Counted from the first letter of the stretch, positions 8,489 to 17,266 are shown. The stretch is DNA of 64,000 bases from Alistipes sp. CAG:435 (GCA_000433355.1 FR893177.1:86822-150821), one strand, 5' to 3'. The notes: a model not told the origin generated them from the sequence alone. A program made the numbers and translations.

Positions 8489-9847
8489 GTGGCAAGATTT
8501 TTAAGGAAATATTCGTGCTGGATAGCGCTGGCGTGTCTTGTGGTGCCGATGTTCGCGTCGTACTACTTTGACGATATGTTCTCCACGCTGTCCCACCTGT
8601 TCGAGAACCCGTCGATGCTCCAGCTCGGCTGGAACTCGGCTGACTACGGCCTCTACACCAGCGGTTACTCGGTCCTCTGCGTGTTCGGCGGCCTTGTGGT
8701 CTGCGGAATGCTGCTGGACAAATGGGGCGTGCGTGTCACTGGCTCGATATTCGTCACTATGATGACGGGAGGCGCCGCCCTCGTCACCTATGCGCTGACC
8801 TCAGGCCTTCCGCCGAAAACTTCTCTGACAATAGCCTACATCGGCTGCATGTTCTTCGGCCTTGGCAGCGAGATCGCCGGAGTCGCGGTCACGAGATCGA
8901 TTGCCAAATGGTTCAAGGATGGAAACATGGCTTTTGCCATGGGACTCCAACTGGCCATCGCGAGGCTCGGAACGGCGTTTGCCCTTGTCATCTCGCCGAA
9001 ACTGGTGGCAGAGAAGGGAGTGGGGGAGACATATTCATTGATGGAGACAGCCTCTCCGGCATTTCTGGGATTGATCCTGATGCTTGTCGGGATGGTTCTG
9101 TGGGCGATATTCGTGGCGATGGATGCAAGGTTCGACCGCCAGGCAGGCCTGAAGGACACGGTAGAGACCGCCGAGGAGGATAAGTTCTGTTTTTCAGATG
9201 TGGTGAAGCTGCTGAAAAACAGGCACTTCATCGTGATTGCCCTGCTGTGCGTGTTCTTCTACAGCAGTGTGGTCTCATTCAAGAAATTCGCCTCGTCCAT
9301 TCTGATTCCACGGTTTGACGTGCCTGTCGAGGCCGCCAGCTGGATGGTTTCGATGCTTCCGTTCGCCACGGTTGTCTTCGCTCCGATTTTCGGATTGTTG
9401 GTGGACAAGATCGGTCACGGCACCCGCTGGATGCTCACCGGAGCCGTGCTGGCTCTTATCGCGCATCTGATGCTTGCCTTCGCCCCGTCCGGAATTCCGT
9501 TTTATGGCTATCTCAGTATGGTTTTCCTGGGCTTCGGCTATTCCCTGGTCCCGGCGGCGATGTGGCCATCCGTGCCTAAGATAGTACCGAACAAAGTGCT
9601 TGGTACTGCATATTCATTAATATACTGGGTTCAGAATCTTGGACTTATGTCGTTCAAAATGTTCGCCGGGAAAATCCTTGCCGACACCAACCTCGACAAA
9701 GGAGTCAGCGAGGCCGGTGCCTTTTGGGTTGAAGTGATGTTCGTGGCCGTCTGTGTCGTGGCCTTGCTTCTGGCCCTCTCGCTAAGCGTGTACTCACGCC
9801 GTAATCCTCATCTGAAGATGGATGTCCCTGACCGCGCGGTCAAATGA
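8489..9847 (+). CDS. MFS transporter, MFSD1-like (paralogue)
   Basis: A 452-residue, roughly 12-helix carrier, clearly homologous to the protein encoded at 6826: both share the IAKWFKxGxMAxAMGxxxAIAR segment and the PAAxWPSVPKI...LGxAYSLIYWVQNLGL region. It starts with GTG at 8489; no ATG fits the conserved N-terminus better. Its stop overlaps the dapF start (ATGA), so the two are translationally coupled. The side-by-side paralogues suggest a local duplication with divergence of substrate range; dipeptides are a guess from MFSD1 similarity. Confidence 0.85.
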   Translation: MARFLRKYSCWIALACLVVPMFASYYFDDMFSTLSHLFENPSMLQLGWNSADYGLYTSGYSVLCVFGGLVVCGMLLDKWGVRVTGSIFVTMMTGGAALVTYALTSGLPPKTSLTIAYIGCMFFGLGSEIAGVAVTRSIAKWFKDGNMAFAMGLQLAIARLGTAFALVISPKLVAEKGVGETYSLMETASPAFLGLILMLVGMVLWAIFVAMDARFDRQAGLKDTVETAEEDKFCFSDVVKLLKNRHFIVIALLCVFFYSSVVSFKKFASSILIPRFDVPVEAASWMVSMLPFATVVFAPIFGLLVDKIGHGTRWMLTGAVLALIAHLMLAFAPSGIPFYGYLSMVFLGFGYSLVPAAMWPSVPKIVPNKVLGTAYSLIYWVQNLGLMSFKMFAGKILADTNLDKGVSEAGAFWVEVMFVAVCVVALLLALSLSVYSRRNPHLKMDVPDRAVK

Positions 9848-10695
9848 TGTACGGCTTCTCAAAGTACCATGGCGCCGGGAATGATTTCCTCCTCGCTGAC
9901 AATCGTGACGGGCATCTGTCCCTTTCGCCGACAATGATCCGCCATCTGTGCGACCGTCATGTCGGCTTCGGGGCTGACGGAGTCATGCTTCTGGAAAACA
10001 GTGACTTGGCGGATTTCAGGATGGTTTTCCACAATCCTGACGGAAGCGGAGGAATGATGTGCGGCAACGGAGGACGCTGCATTGTGTCATTCGCCGCTGA
10101 TCTGGGAATATCCAAGGACGATGGCCATATTGTTTTTGAGGCCGCGGACGGGCTTCATCATGCGGAAATCATTACTTCCTCCGGGCCGACAACTCCGGAA
10201 AGAGTAGTCCGCTTACAGATGCGGGACGTGTCCGGCATCCAATCATTCCCGAAGGAACACGTCTGCTTTCTGGACACCGGCACACGCCACCTTGTCAAGT
10301 TTGTCCATGGCTTGAGTGAATATCCTGTCCAGTCGGATGGCGCGGCCCTTCGTCATGATCCACATTTCGCTCCAGTCGGCACGAATGTCAATTTTGTGGA
10401 ACCGGAGCGGAAAGGCGACAGAGTGATTCTGAATATTCGTACATTCGAGAAAGGAGTTGAGGGAGAGACATTGGCCTGTGGCACCGGGATAGTGGCTTCG
10501 GCTTTAGCCGCATATTCACAAGGAGTCATTGGTAGTAATGGCACTGATGACCGTGTCTCGTGCATCGTGAGGGCTGCCATCGCCGACCTCATTGTTGATT
10601 TTGTCCCGATATTCGAAAACGGAAAGGCCTCTTTCGAGGATATTTGGTTGACAGGCCCCACGAATTATGTTGGCACTATTGAAATTATGTTGTAA
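9844..10695 (+). CDS. dapF: Diaminopimelate epimerase
   Basis: DapF interconverts LL- and meso-diaminopimelate for lysine and peptidoglycan synthesis. Both catalytic cysteines are visible: Cys73 in MMCGNGGRC and Cys212 in ETLACGTGIVAS, and the N-terminal YHGAGNDFL motif is intact. Length 283 is slightly above the usual 270-280. The start overlaps the upstream MFS stop; a second ATG one codon later is equally possible. The 3' end contains the promoter of the next gene. Confidence 0.96.
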   Translation: MMYGFSKYHGAGNDFLLADNRDGHLSLSPTMIRHLCDRHVGFGADGVMLLENSDLADFRMVFHNPDGSGGMMCGNGGRCIVSFAADLGISKDDGHIVFEAADGLHHAEIITSSGPTTPERVVRLQMRDVSGIQSFPKEHVCFLDTGTRHLVKFVHGLSEYPVQSDGAALRHDPHFAPVGTNVNFVEPERKGDRVILNIRTFEKGVEGETLACGTGIVASALAAYSQGVIGSNGTDDRVSCIVRAAIADLIVDFVPIFENGKASFEDIWLTGPTNYVGTIEIML

Positions 10696-10700
10696 CTTTG
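10670..10700 (+). promoter_or_regulatory. promoter of the DUF4465 lipoprotein gene
   Basis: TTG (10670-10672), 20 bases, then TAACTTTG (10693-10700) fits the Bacteroidetes promoter consensus. It overlaps the last codons of dapF and lies 29 bases before the next start codon. Confidence 0.7.
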
Positions 10701-10728
10701 GCAAGTTAAACGATAAAGTGATTTTTTT

Positions 10729-11478
10729 ATGAAAAACTCGATCAAACTCTTCATTCTGGCGGCCATCATCATTGTCGCCGCTTCCTGCGAGAACAAACCT
10801 TCCACTATGAGCTACACCTTGACGGGAAATTTCTCCTATGTGCTCGATTTACCTAAGGAGTATCCGACAGTTGACAGCCTGTACTATAATAAGTATATTA
10901 TGCTTGACAACTATTCAGCATTGTGCACCAGCTGCAATGATGTGAATTCAGGCTTCAGCGGCGGTTGGAAGGTTTCCGCGAAAAAAGGAGGCGCTGAAGA
11001 CACGGATGAGCTTCTGATTTTCACATCCGCCGGGAAATATGCCGGTTACACCGAGCCGAAAACGGGTTTTGCCAACAAGACATACGCGGTGTACTTTCCG
11101 TCGATGTCGTCAGGCTATGACATCGTGTTCAAGTACAAGGACTATTTTACAAAATCCACCTGTAATGTGCTTGGATTCTACATCAACAACACCAAGTACA
11201 CCGAAAAACTGGCTGACGAGGGAAAGATCGCTGACGGCGACTACTTTAAAGTGACCGCAACGTTCTTCAAGAACGACATGCCGGTCTGCACTGAGGAGTT
11301 CTATCTGGTTGACTACACCGGTGCCGAGCATAAGATTGTGAAGGATTGGACGGCTTGGGACATGAAGACCGCAAGAGGGTACGATGTGGATGCAGTGAAG
11401 TTTTCCGTGTCTTCCACCACGCTGCTTCCTACATTCTGTCTTGACATTCTCCTTGCGTCCGTCGCTGTGGAGTACTGA
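10729..11478 (+). CDS. DUF4465 domain lipoprotein
   Basis: A 249-residue predicted lipoprotein: signal MKNSIKLFILAAIIIVAASC with a lipobox ending at Cys20, then a DUF4465-type domain. Recognisable family features are SGFSGGWKVS, a NTKYTEKLADEG...DGDYFKVTATFF stretch, YLVDYTG, ILKDWTxWD-like IVKDWTAWD, and a C-terminal CLDILLASV. DUF4465 proteins are secreted or surface proteins common in Bacteroidetes, sometimes with TonB receptors, and their function is not established. Here the gene stands alone with its own promoter. Confidence 0.8.
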   Translation: MKNSIKLFILAAIIIVAASCENKPSTMSYTLTGNFSYVLDLPKEYPTVDSLYYNKYIMLDNYSALCTSCNDVNSGFSGGWKVSAKKGGAEDTDELLIFTSAGKYAGYTEPKTGFANKTYAVYFPSMSSGYDIVFKYKDYFTKSTCNVLGFYINNTKYTEKLADEGKIADGDYFKVTATFFKNDMPVCTEEFYLVDYTGAEHKIVKDWTAWDMKTARGYDVDAVKFSVSSTTLLPTFCLDILLASVAVEY

Positions 11479-11549
11479 CATCGGGTTGACATTAAGAAGC
11501 TGTTTTGCGCGTCCCCTTTTGATTTTCGATAGTCTAAATAATTGCCGTA

Positions 11550-12230
11550 ATGAAAGAGAATCAGGAATATAAAAACGAAGCTCTGGCCGCTTTGAAAGGC
11601 CGGTGGGCTCCGTCTGTGCTTGCCGTGCTGGCATATATGGCTATTTTGGCAGTTTTCATCGCTCCTTATGAGATAAAGGCCATGCAGCTGTCGTACGATC
11701 CGACAAACCTGCAGCTTGCCGCCGACATGATGAAATGGTATCCGGTCTTCATTCTGGGCTGTATTTTTGTCTCGTTCCCGCTTTTGGTCGGACTGGTAAA
11801 TGGTTTCAAGTCACTTTTCACGGATGGTGACGACAAGGTCCTTTCAAACGAGTTCAAGATCGGGTTCGGTAATTACTGGCATCATGTCTGGGGCATGTTC
11901 CTGAACAGATTCTTCGTCTTCCTTTGGTCGCTTCTGCTTTTTGTGCCGGGGATCATAAAGACCCTTTCCTATGCGATGACGAACTACATTCTTGTGGATA
12001 AGCCGGAACTCTCGGCCAACGAGGCGATCAACCTTAGCAAGGACATGATGTACGGCCACAAGTTTGACCTGTTCTACCTTTATCTTAGTTTTGCCGGATG
12101 GTTCATCCTGTGTCTCTTTACTCTGGGAATCGGTTTCCTGTGGCTCTACCCTTACGCACAGGCGGCGCAGGTGTCCTTCTACCTTGATGTCAAGGAAGAC
12201 TACGAAAGACGAACAGGAGTTGACATTTAG
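11550..12230 (+). CDS. DUF975 family membrane protein
   Basis: A 226-residue integral membrane protein starting MKENQEYKNEALAALKGRWAPSV, the ALKGxW motif typical of DUF975. Four to five hydrophobic segments follow, including FVFLWSLLLFVPGIIKTLSYAMTNY and the SFAGWFILCLFTLGIGFLW block characteristic of the family. Function unknown. It converges with rimM (8-base gap) and no terminator is obvious between them. Confidence 0.8.
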   Translation: MKENQEYKNEALAALKGRWAPSVLAVLAYMAILAVFIAPYEIKAMQLSYDPTNLQLAADMMKWYPVFILGCIFVSFPLLVGLVNGFKSLFTDGDDKVLSNEFKIGFGNYWHHVWGMFLNRFFVFLWSLLLFVPGIIKTLSYAMTNYILVDKPELSANEAINLSKDMMYGHKFDLFYLYLSFAGWFILCLFTLGIGFLWLYPYAQAAQVSFYLDVKEDYERRTGVDI

Positions 12231-12238
12231 GAACAATT

Positions 12239-12763
12239 TTAGATCAGACCCTCGGGCACATTCACCGAGATGGCCTTTGAGTCTTCATCGACGGACAGGA
12301 TGAGATCTTCGTGCAAAGGGACCATCACCTGTCCGTCTTTCGTCTCTACGTAGAGACAGGTGTTGCCAGGGATGTCCTCGTAGTCAGTGATTTCGCCTAG
12401 ACTCTTATTGTCCGCGTCCAGTAATGTCCAACCAATCAGGTCATCGACTGTCAGTCCATCATCCGAGCCTTCATATTCATTGATGCCGTCAGGCTTGGCG
12501 AATATGTCCTTGCCGACGAGCTCCTCCGCGTCTTCGAGGTTCTTGACTCCGGTCAGATGAGCCAGCGCGCGGTTCGTGCCTTTTCTTGAGAAAGATTCAA
12601 TAAAAAACGGAACCGGCAGTCCATCGAATGTGATGAACACCGGTTCCTTTTGGTTCAGGTCCTCGGGACTTATCTCGCGGAATCCAATGAGGATTTCGCC
12701 TTCGGTACCGTTGGACTTCAGTACCCGGGCAACACGCAGAAGTTCTGACTTTGCCCTGGACAT
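12239..12763 (-). CDS. rimM: Ribosome maturation factor RimM
   Basis: RimM assists 30S head maturation and binds S19. The N-terminal domain begins MSRAKSELLRVARVLKSNGTEGEILIGF, and the C-terminal PRC-barrel includes GWTLLDADNKSLGEITDY and VPLHEDLILSVDEDSKAI. The start is the ATG at 12763; a longer frame upstream only reads through rpsP out of frame. It lies 4 bases after the rpsP stop, the conserved rpsP-rimM pair. Length 174 is normal. Confidence 0.94.
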   Translation of the reverse strand: MSRAKSELLRVARVLKSNGTEGEILIGFREISPEDLNQKEPVFITFDGLPVPFFIESFSRKGTNRALAHLTGVKNLEDAEELVGKDIFAKPDGINEYEGSDDGLTVDDLIGWTLLDADNKSLGEITDYEDIPGNTCLYVETKDGQVMVPLHEDLILSVDEDSKAISVNVPEGLI

Positions 12764-12767
12764 CGGA

Positions 12768-13334
12768 TTAGGCCTCCGCTGGAGTCTCAGGAGCGGCCTC
12801 AGCTGCTGCCGCGGCTTCCTCGGCGGCCTTTGCTGCAGCTGCCTCTTCAGCAGCCTTGCGCTGAGCCTCGGCGAGTTCCTCGGCTTTCTTTGCGAGAGCC
12901 TCGGCCCTTTCCGCGTTAACCTTCTTCTCAGCCTCAAGAGCGACCTTGGCCTTCTCGGCGGCATCCTTTACGAGGCCAGCCTTCTTTGCGGCGATCTTAG
13001 CGTCCCTCTCCGCCTTCCAAGCGTTCCATTTGGCGTCGGCCTGCTCCTGTGTGAGAGCGCCCTTGGCGATTCCGCCATCGAGGTGCTTCCTAAGGAGAAC
13101 TCCCTCGTAAGAGAGGATTCTGCGGGCTACGAGTGTAGGCTGAGCGCCGACATTGAGCCATTTGAGAGCCTTCTCGCCATCAAGGATGATGGTGGCAGGG
13201 TTGGTGTTAGGGTTGTAAGAGCCGAGCTGCTCGATGAAACGTCCGTCGCGAGGCGCGCGAGCGTCTGCCACAACAATGTGGAAGAATGCGAAATTCTTCT
13301 TACCGTGGCGCTGAAGTCTGATTTTAACAGCCAT
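12768..13334 (-). CDS. rpsP: 30S ribosomal protein S16 with C-terminal extension
   Basis: S16 stabilises the 5' domain of 16S rRNA. The first ~85 residues are the S16 core (MAVKIRLQRHGKKNFAFFHIVVADARAPRDGRFIEQLGSYNP...). The remaining ~100 residues form a charged Ala/Glu/Lys-rich tail, predicted helical, ending EEAAAAAEAAPETPAEA. Core S16 proteins are about 80-90 residues; long tails of this kind are known in Bacteroidetes S16. It is followed by rimM. A TAACTTTG box (13397-13404, minus) lies 63 bases upstream. Confidence 0.96.
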   Translation of the reverse strand: MAVKIRLQRHGKKNFAFFHIVVADARAPRDGRFIEQLGSYNPNTNPATIILDGEKALKWLNVGAQPTLVARRILSYEGVLLRKHLDGGIAKGALTQEQADAKWNAWKAERDAKIAAKKAGLVKDAAEKAKVALEAEKKVNAERAEALAKKAEELAEAQRKAAEEAAAAKAAEEAAAAAEAAPETPAEA

Positions 13335-13396
13335 TGTGAATCTGTTTTAAATTGTTAATATTTTATTTACCGTCGCTTCCAACTCGTGAAAGCGTG

Positions 13397-13404
13397 CAAA
13401 GTTA
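13397..13404 (-). promoter_or_regulatory. -7 box of the rpsP-rimM promoter
   Basis: TAACTTTG on the minus strand matches TAnnTTTG, 63 bases from the rpsP start. No good TTTG was found at the expected distance upstream, so only the -7 element is called. Confidence 0.5.
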
Positions 13405-13515
13405 CAAATAATTCTTTTAATAAACAGAACCTGGCCTTGCAAATCTTTTATTTCTTTAGACTTATCGTTTCCTCCTTGCCGGTGATAAAAATCAGTGCCT
13501 AAACCTTGAAAAAAT

Positions 13516-13546
13516 TTTGGTATTTCAGGAATATTATCTATCTTTG
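13516..13546 (+). promoter_or_regulatory. promoter of tRNA-Leu
   Basis: TTTG (13516-13519), 19 bases, then TATCTTTG (13539-13546), a full match to the Bacteroidetes consensus, 29 bases upstream of the tRNA. Confidence 0.8.
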
Positions 13547-13575
13547 CAATCCCAAACAATTGGGGGACATACTTT

Positions 13576-13658
13576 GCGGTAGTGGTGAAATGGTATACAC
13601 GCTACTTTGAGGGGGTAGTGGGCGCAAGCCCGTGTGAGTTCGACTCTCACCTACCGCA
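13576..13658 (+). tRNA. tRNA-Leu (GAG)
   Basis: Class II tRNA with acceptor GCGGTAG / CTACCGC, anticodon stem CTACT / GGTAG around TTGAGGG (anticodon GAG), long variable arm TGGGCGCAAGCCCG, T-loop TTCGACT, discriminator A. It stands alone with its own promoter and terminator. Confidence 0.96.
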
Positions 13659-13666
13659 CGATTTAA

Positions 13667-13695
13667 GGCCCGACGGTTTCCGCCGGGTCTTTTTC
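13667..13695 (+). terminator. terminator of tRNA-Leu
   Basis: A 10-bp GC-rich stem with one mismatch (GGCCCGACGG / CCGCCGGGTC, loop TTT) is followed by TTTTT. Confidence 0.8.
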
Positions 13696-13715
13696 GTATT
13701 CAACGATTTTTCATT

Positions 13716-13880
13716 ATGTTTGTGAATATGTTAAAGAAGATATTTATGCTTGGTGCGCTGCTGGGGGCGGCGACCTTGGCTTCCGGACAGGTGTCCCGTG
13801 TTCAGGAAGGAAAGAGTGGTCAGCGTCAGGACGCTGTCCCGTGTTCAGGAAGGAAAGAGTGTTCAGCGTCAGGACGCTGA
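13716..13880 (+). other. secretion leader cut off from the GH78 gene by a frameshift
   Basis: This 54-codon frame starts MFVNMLKKIFMLGALLGAATLASGQ, a clear Sec signal peptide, and stops at TGA 13878-13880 after reading both copies of a 43-bp tandem repeat. The mature-protein frame downstream is shifted by one base. If one repeat copy is removed the leader runs straight into EFVSEYITPTRIML of the enzyme. I infer that this is the true N-terminus of the GH78 gene, broken in this genome. Confidence 0.8.
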
Positions 13881-15513
13881 GTTTGTGAGTGAATACATCA
13901 CTCCGACACGGATTATGCTTGCCGAAGGTGGCGTTACCGGAACGGAGAACCTTCTGAGGCCGTATTGCGGACAGGTTTCCACCAACGAACCGAATGTCTG
14001 CATATTCAGGAACGGAAAGGACGGCAGGAGCTCTGTTCTGCTGGACTTCGGAAAGGAGATTCAAGGTGGCATTCAGATCGTGAGGGCTATGTCCGGTGAC
14101 AAGGCGGCCGCGCGCTTCCGTGTCTGCTTCGGAGAGTCTGTGAGCGAGGCGCTGAGCAGCGTTGACGAGGCTGGCGCCACCGCCACCAACGAGCATTCGG
14201 TCAGAGACTTCGAGATTTCAGTCCCTTGGCTCGGGGCCGTTGAATATGGCAACACCGGCTTCCGCTTTGTGCGTCTGGACCTGCTCGGTGAGGACGCGGA
14301 GGCACTGCTGGTAGCGGTCAGGGCAATCTCTCGCTACCGTGACATCCCTTACGTCGGGCAATTCCGCTGCAGCGACGAGAGGCTGAACCAAATTTGGCAG
14401 ACCGGAGCCTACACGGTTCATCTGAGTATGCAGGAATATCTTTGGGACGGCATCAAGAGGGACCGCCTTGTCTGGATAGGGGATATGCACCCCGAGGTGA
14501 TGGCGGTGAACACCGTGTTCGGCGACCACAAGGTCGTCCGGAAGAGTCTTGACTATGTGCGGAACAGTACCCCTCCTACTGTCTGGATGAACGGAATATG
14601 CTCATATTCATTATGGTGGATCATCATTCAGCACCATCTTTATGAATATTACGGTGACATTGCCTACCTCCGTGAGCAGCACGCCTATCTGACAGAACTT
14701 CTGCACACGGTGATGGCAAACTTCGATGGATCTAAGGAGAACTTCAAGGACGGACGGTTCATCGACTGGCCTACTTCCGAGAAACCGGATGCCATTCACG
14801 CCGGGCTTCAGGCTCTTTCCGTAAGGGCTATGGAGGCGGGAGCTGATATGGCCGGATGGCTGGGAGACAGCAAGCTGAAAGAAGAATGTTCGGCAGCGGC
14901 CTTGAAACTGCGGGAGTATAAACCTTCCGTCACATCCAGCAAGCAGGCGGCAGCCCTTCTCTATCTTGAGAATATGGCCGGCGCTGACGAGGTCCGTGAT
15001 GTGATTCTGGCCGGCGGAGCCAATGGATTCTCATCGTTTATGGGCTATTATATGCTTGAGGCGCTGGCCAAGAGCGGGAACTACGATGAGGCTATGAAGA
15101 TGATCTCGGAATATTGGGGAGCGATGCTGGATCTCGGCGCGACAACGTTCTGGGAGGATTTCGATTATTCCAAGGCCGCCGGTGCCGGCAGGATTGACGA
15201 GATCGTTCCGGAAGGGAAGTACGACATCCACGCCGACGGCGGTGCCTACTGCTATGTCGGTCTGCGTCACAGTTTCTGCCACGGTTGGGCCTCCGGACCT
15301 ACCACCTGGCTGAGTTCCCATGTGCTTGGCGTCGAACCGGTCGAACCAGGATTCAAGAAGGTCAGGATCAATCCTCATCTTGGTTCTTTGGAATGGGTGG
15401 AAGGCTCCTATCCTACACCTTACGGCCCGATCACCGTCTCGCACAGGAAATCCGCTGACGGTTCTGTCAAATCCAGTATCCATCTACCGAAAGGCGTGAG
15501 GCTGGTCAAATAA
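13750..15513 (+). CDS. GH78 alpha-L-rhamnosidase-like protein, leader out of frame
   Basis: The 587-codon frame encodes a glycoside hydrolase of the alpha-L-rhamnosidase (GH78) type: a beta-rich front (ISRYRDIPYVGQFRCSDERLNQIW), the (alpha/alpha)6 barrel with DGIKRDRLVWIGDMHPE, where GH78 catalytic acids cluster, WEDFDYS, and SFCHGWASGPT, then a C-terminal beta domain. The true start should be 13716 or 13728, but a 43-bp tandem duplication at 13793-13878 puts the signal peptide out of frame. As the sequence stands, any product starting at 13750 or later would lack a leader and stay in the cytoplasm. The family cleaves terminal rhamnose from plant glycans; the substrate here is unknown. There are no carbohydrate genes next to it. 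Confidence 0.82.
   Translation: MVRCWGRRPWLPDRCPVFRKERVVSVRTLSRVQEGKSVQRQDAEFVSEYITPTRIMLAEGGVTGTENLLRPYCGQVSTNEPNVCIFRNGKDGRSSVLLDFGKEIQGGIQIVRAMSGDKAAARFRVCFGESVSEALSSVDEAGATATNEHSVRDFEISVPWLGAVEYGNTGFRFVRLDLLGEDAEALLVAVRAISRYRDIPYVGQFRCSDERLNQIWQTGAYTVHLSMQEYLWDGIKRDRLVWIGDMHPEVMAVNTVFGDHKVVRKSLDYVRNSTPPTVWMNGICSYSLWWIIIQHHLYEYYGDIAYLREQHAYLTELLHTVMANFDGSKENFKDGRFIDWPTSEKPDAIHAGLQALSVRAMEAGADMAGWLGDSKLKEECSAAALKLREYKPSVTSSKQAAALLYLENMAGADEVRDVILAGGANGFSSFMGYYMLEALAKSGNYDEAMKMISEYWGAMLDLGATTFWEDFDYSKAAGAGRIDEIVPEGKYDIHADGGAYCYVGLRHSFCHGWASGPTTWLSSHVLGVEPVEPGFKKVRINPHLGSLEWVEGSYPTPYGPITVSHRKSADGSVKSSIHLPKGVRLVK
13793..13878 (+). repeat. 43-bp tandem duplication (two copies)
   Basis: Copies at 13793-13835 and 13836-13878 differ at one base (GG versus GT after AAAGAGT). 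Each contains the dyad CAGCGTC-AG-GACGCTG. Because 43 is not a multiple of three, the second copy shifts the frame between the signal peptide and the GH78 enzyme. Confidence 0.95.
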
Positions 15514-15514
15514 A

Positions 15515-15557
15515 TAACAAAAAAGCCCGGCTTCATCGCCGGGCTTTTTTGTTATTT
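15515..15557. terminator. bidirectional terminator
   Basis: AAGCCCGGC / GCCGGGCTT with a 6-base loop is flanked by an A-run on the left and a T-run on the right, so it can end both the GH78 transcript and the convergent minus-strand gene at 15571. Confidence 0.88.
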
Positions 15558-15570
15558 ATTAAGTGAAAGA

Positions 15571-17220
15571 TTACTTATAGTACTCAGCGAACTCGATGTC
15601 CATGGTGGCCTTCTCTGCGAGAGCCTTGTCTTTCTTCGCTACGGAGTCAAGGTTGGTCTTGACCTGGTCGAAGTTGCCCTGACGGGCGGCGATGATGGCT
15701 CTGAGGTAGTCAACCTTCGCATCCTTGCAGTGAGCTGCCTTGGAAGCCTTGTCAAGCTGACCTGTGAGGATGTAGGCGAGAACAGTGTTGTGGCAGCAGC
15801 CCTTCACGTCCTTGAGATCCTCTACAGCCTTGTCGTAGTCGCCAGTGAGGATGTCAACTACACCGATGTTGGCCTTGGCGGCGTCTGTGCCGGCCTTCTT
15901 GAAGTTCTTGGCGGCGGTCTCGTAGTCACCCTTGCGGAGTGCGATCACGCCAAGTGCGTTGGTGAGGTCGGCGTCCTTCTTCTGAACATCAGCGAAAGCC
16001 TTCTCTGCCTTCTTGACATCGTTGGCGTTGAGGTAGGCTACTCCAAGGTTGAACCTGGCCTTCTCGCTGTCGTACTTGTTGATTGCCTTGTCGTAAAGCT
16101 TAACCTTGCTGTCAAGATCCTTGGTGAGGGTGGCGGCGTGGAGGAGAGCCGGCTCGTCAAGGATGTCGATGTTGCTCTCAATCAACTCTATGAGCTCGTC
16201 TGACGTGTAGTTCTTGAACTCTACGTTGGCGATGAACCTCGCGCGGCGGAGCTCAGGAAGAACACCGCTCTTCAGCTCGGTGTAAACGGATGACATGTTC
16301 TTGATCTCGCTCTCACGGACAGCAGGATCGCTGTACATGGAGAGGACTCGGAGGATAAGATCCTTGTCTTCGATGTCAGAGTTCTGGACGAGCTCCTGGA
16401 AGCCTTCCCAGTCCTGACCGATGCTCTTGACCTCAGGATCGGCCACGTCCTTGCCCTTCATCACTTTGTCCCAAGCCTTGTCGGCGGACTTTGAACGCTT
16501 CTCGGAAAGGGTGTTGTTGAGCTTCTCGCCACCGTCAGGTGAAGCGTAAGCGACAACCTCTGTTCCTACAAGAGTCTTTCTCTCGTTGGCCTTGATCTCC
16601 TCAAGAGCGCTCTGGAAATCCTTGATGGACTGTCCTTTGAGCTGCTTTGACTGAACATCGGCCGAGTTGATGTTGTAGAGAATCTGGCCCTCGGCGGTCT
16701 GCTGGAGGACAGCCTGATAGCCGTCAGCCTTGTAAGGAACCTGTCCGGCAGCCTTCACAAGCATGTAAGTGGTGTTGACGCCATCGGCGACCTTCCTTAC
16801 AGGAAGCTTGTAAGACTTTGCCTTGTACTTTGCGATGCCGCGAAGCTCGAGATGAGCCTGCTCCATGCCTTCCACATAGTCAAAGTGAACTTTCTCTGTC
16901 ACGGTGCCGCCGGCCTTGGCGACAACCTTGTAGTTGTCCTTCACCTTCTCGCCCTGGTACATGAACGGGGTCATCTTGGCCTCGCCGCCATCGTAAACGA
17001 GAACAGGGGTGACCTCAAGGATCGCCTTAGGGTGGAAGTACTTAGCAGGATAGGTCACTGTAACAGTGGCGTCGATGCTGCCAGCGACACATTCCAGAAC
17101 CGCAGGGTCGCATTTTACGACCACATTGTCAGCAAGTTCAGCCATTTTCTCGGCTGAAGAGCAGGCGACCGCAGCCATACCGATGAGAGCCGCGGCAAAA
17201 ATTTTGAGTGTCTTTTTCAT
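15571..17220 (-). CDS. TPR lipoprotein with OmpA-like domain
   Basis: A 549-residue predicted lipoprotein; signal MKKTLKIFAAALIGMAAVAC with lipobox Cys. The N-terminal half is beta-rich. Around residues 200-260 there is an OmpA-like segment (GTEVVAYASPDGGEKLNNTLSEKRS), which in this family may contact peptidoglycan. The C-terminal part has tandem TPR-like repeats (KARFNLGVAYLNANDVKKAEKAFADVQ; NALGVIALRKGDYETAAKNFKKAG). The start is set at MKKTL (17220) because the upstream codons do not extend the signal. Likely an envelope scaffolding protein; exact role unknown. Confidence 0.82.
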   Translation of the reverse strand: MKKTLKIFAAALIGMAAVACSSAEKMAELADNVVVKCDPAVLECVAGSIDATVTVTYPAKYFHPKAILEVTPVLVYDGGEAKMTPFMYQGEKVKDNYKVVAKAGGTVTEKVHFDYVEGMEQAHLELRGIAKYKAKSYKLPVRKVADGVNTTYMLVKAAGQVPYKADGYQAVLQQTAEGQILYNINSADVQSKQLKGQSIKDFQSALEEIKANERKTLVGTEVVAYASPDGGEKLNNTLSEKRSKSADKAWDKVMKGKDVADPEVKSIGQDWEGFQELVQNSDIEDKDLILRVLSMYSDPAVRESEIKNMSSVYTELKSGVLPELRRARFIANVEFKNYTSDELIELIESNIDILDEPALLHAATLTKDLDSKVKLYDKAINKYDSEKARFNLGVAYLNANDVKKAEKAFADVQKKDADLTNALGVIALRKGDYETAAKNFKKAGTDAAKANIGVVDILTGDYDKAVEDLKDVKGCCHNTVLAYILTGQLDKASKAAHCKDAKVDYLRAIIAARQGNFDQVKTNLDSVAKKDKALAEKATMDIEFAEYYK

Positions 17221-17266
17221 ATTACTGATGATTAAAGATTGCATTCCAATGCTGCTAACAAATATA

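Noticed and set aside
12764..12964. N-terminal extension of rimM
   Set aside because: The upstream frame reads rpsP out of register and gives an Arg/Pro-rich shadow; the RimM domain starts at 12763.
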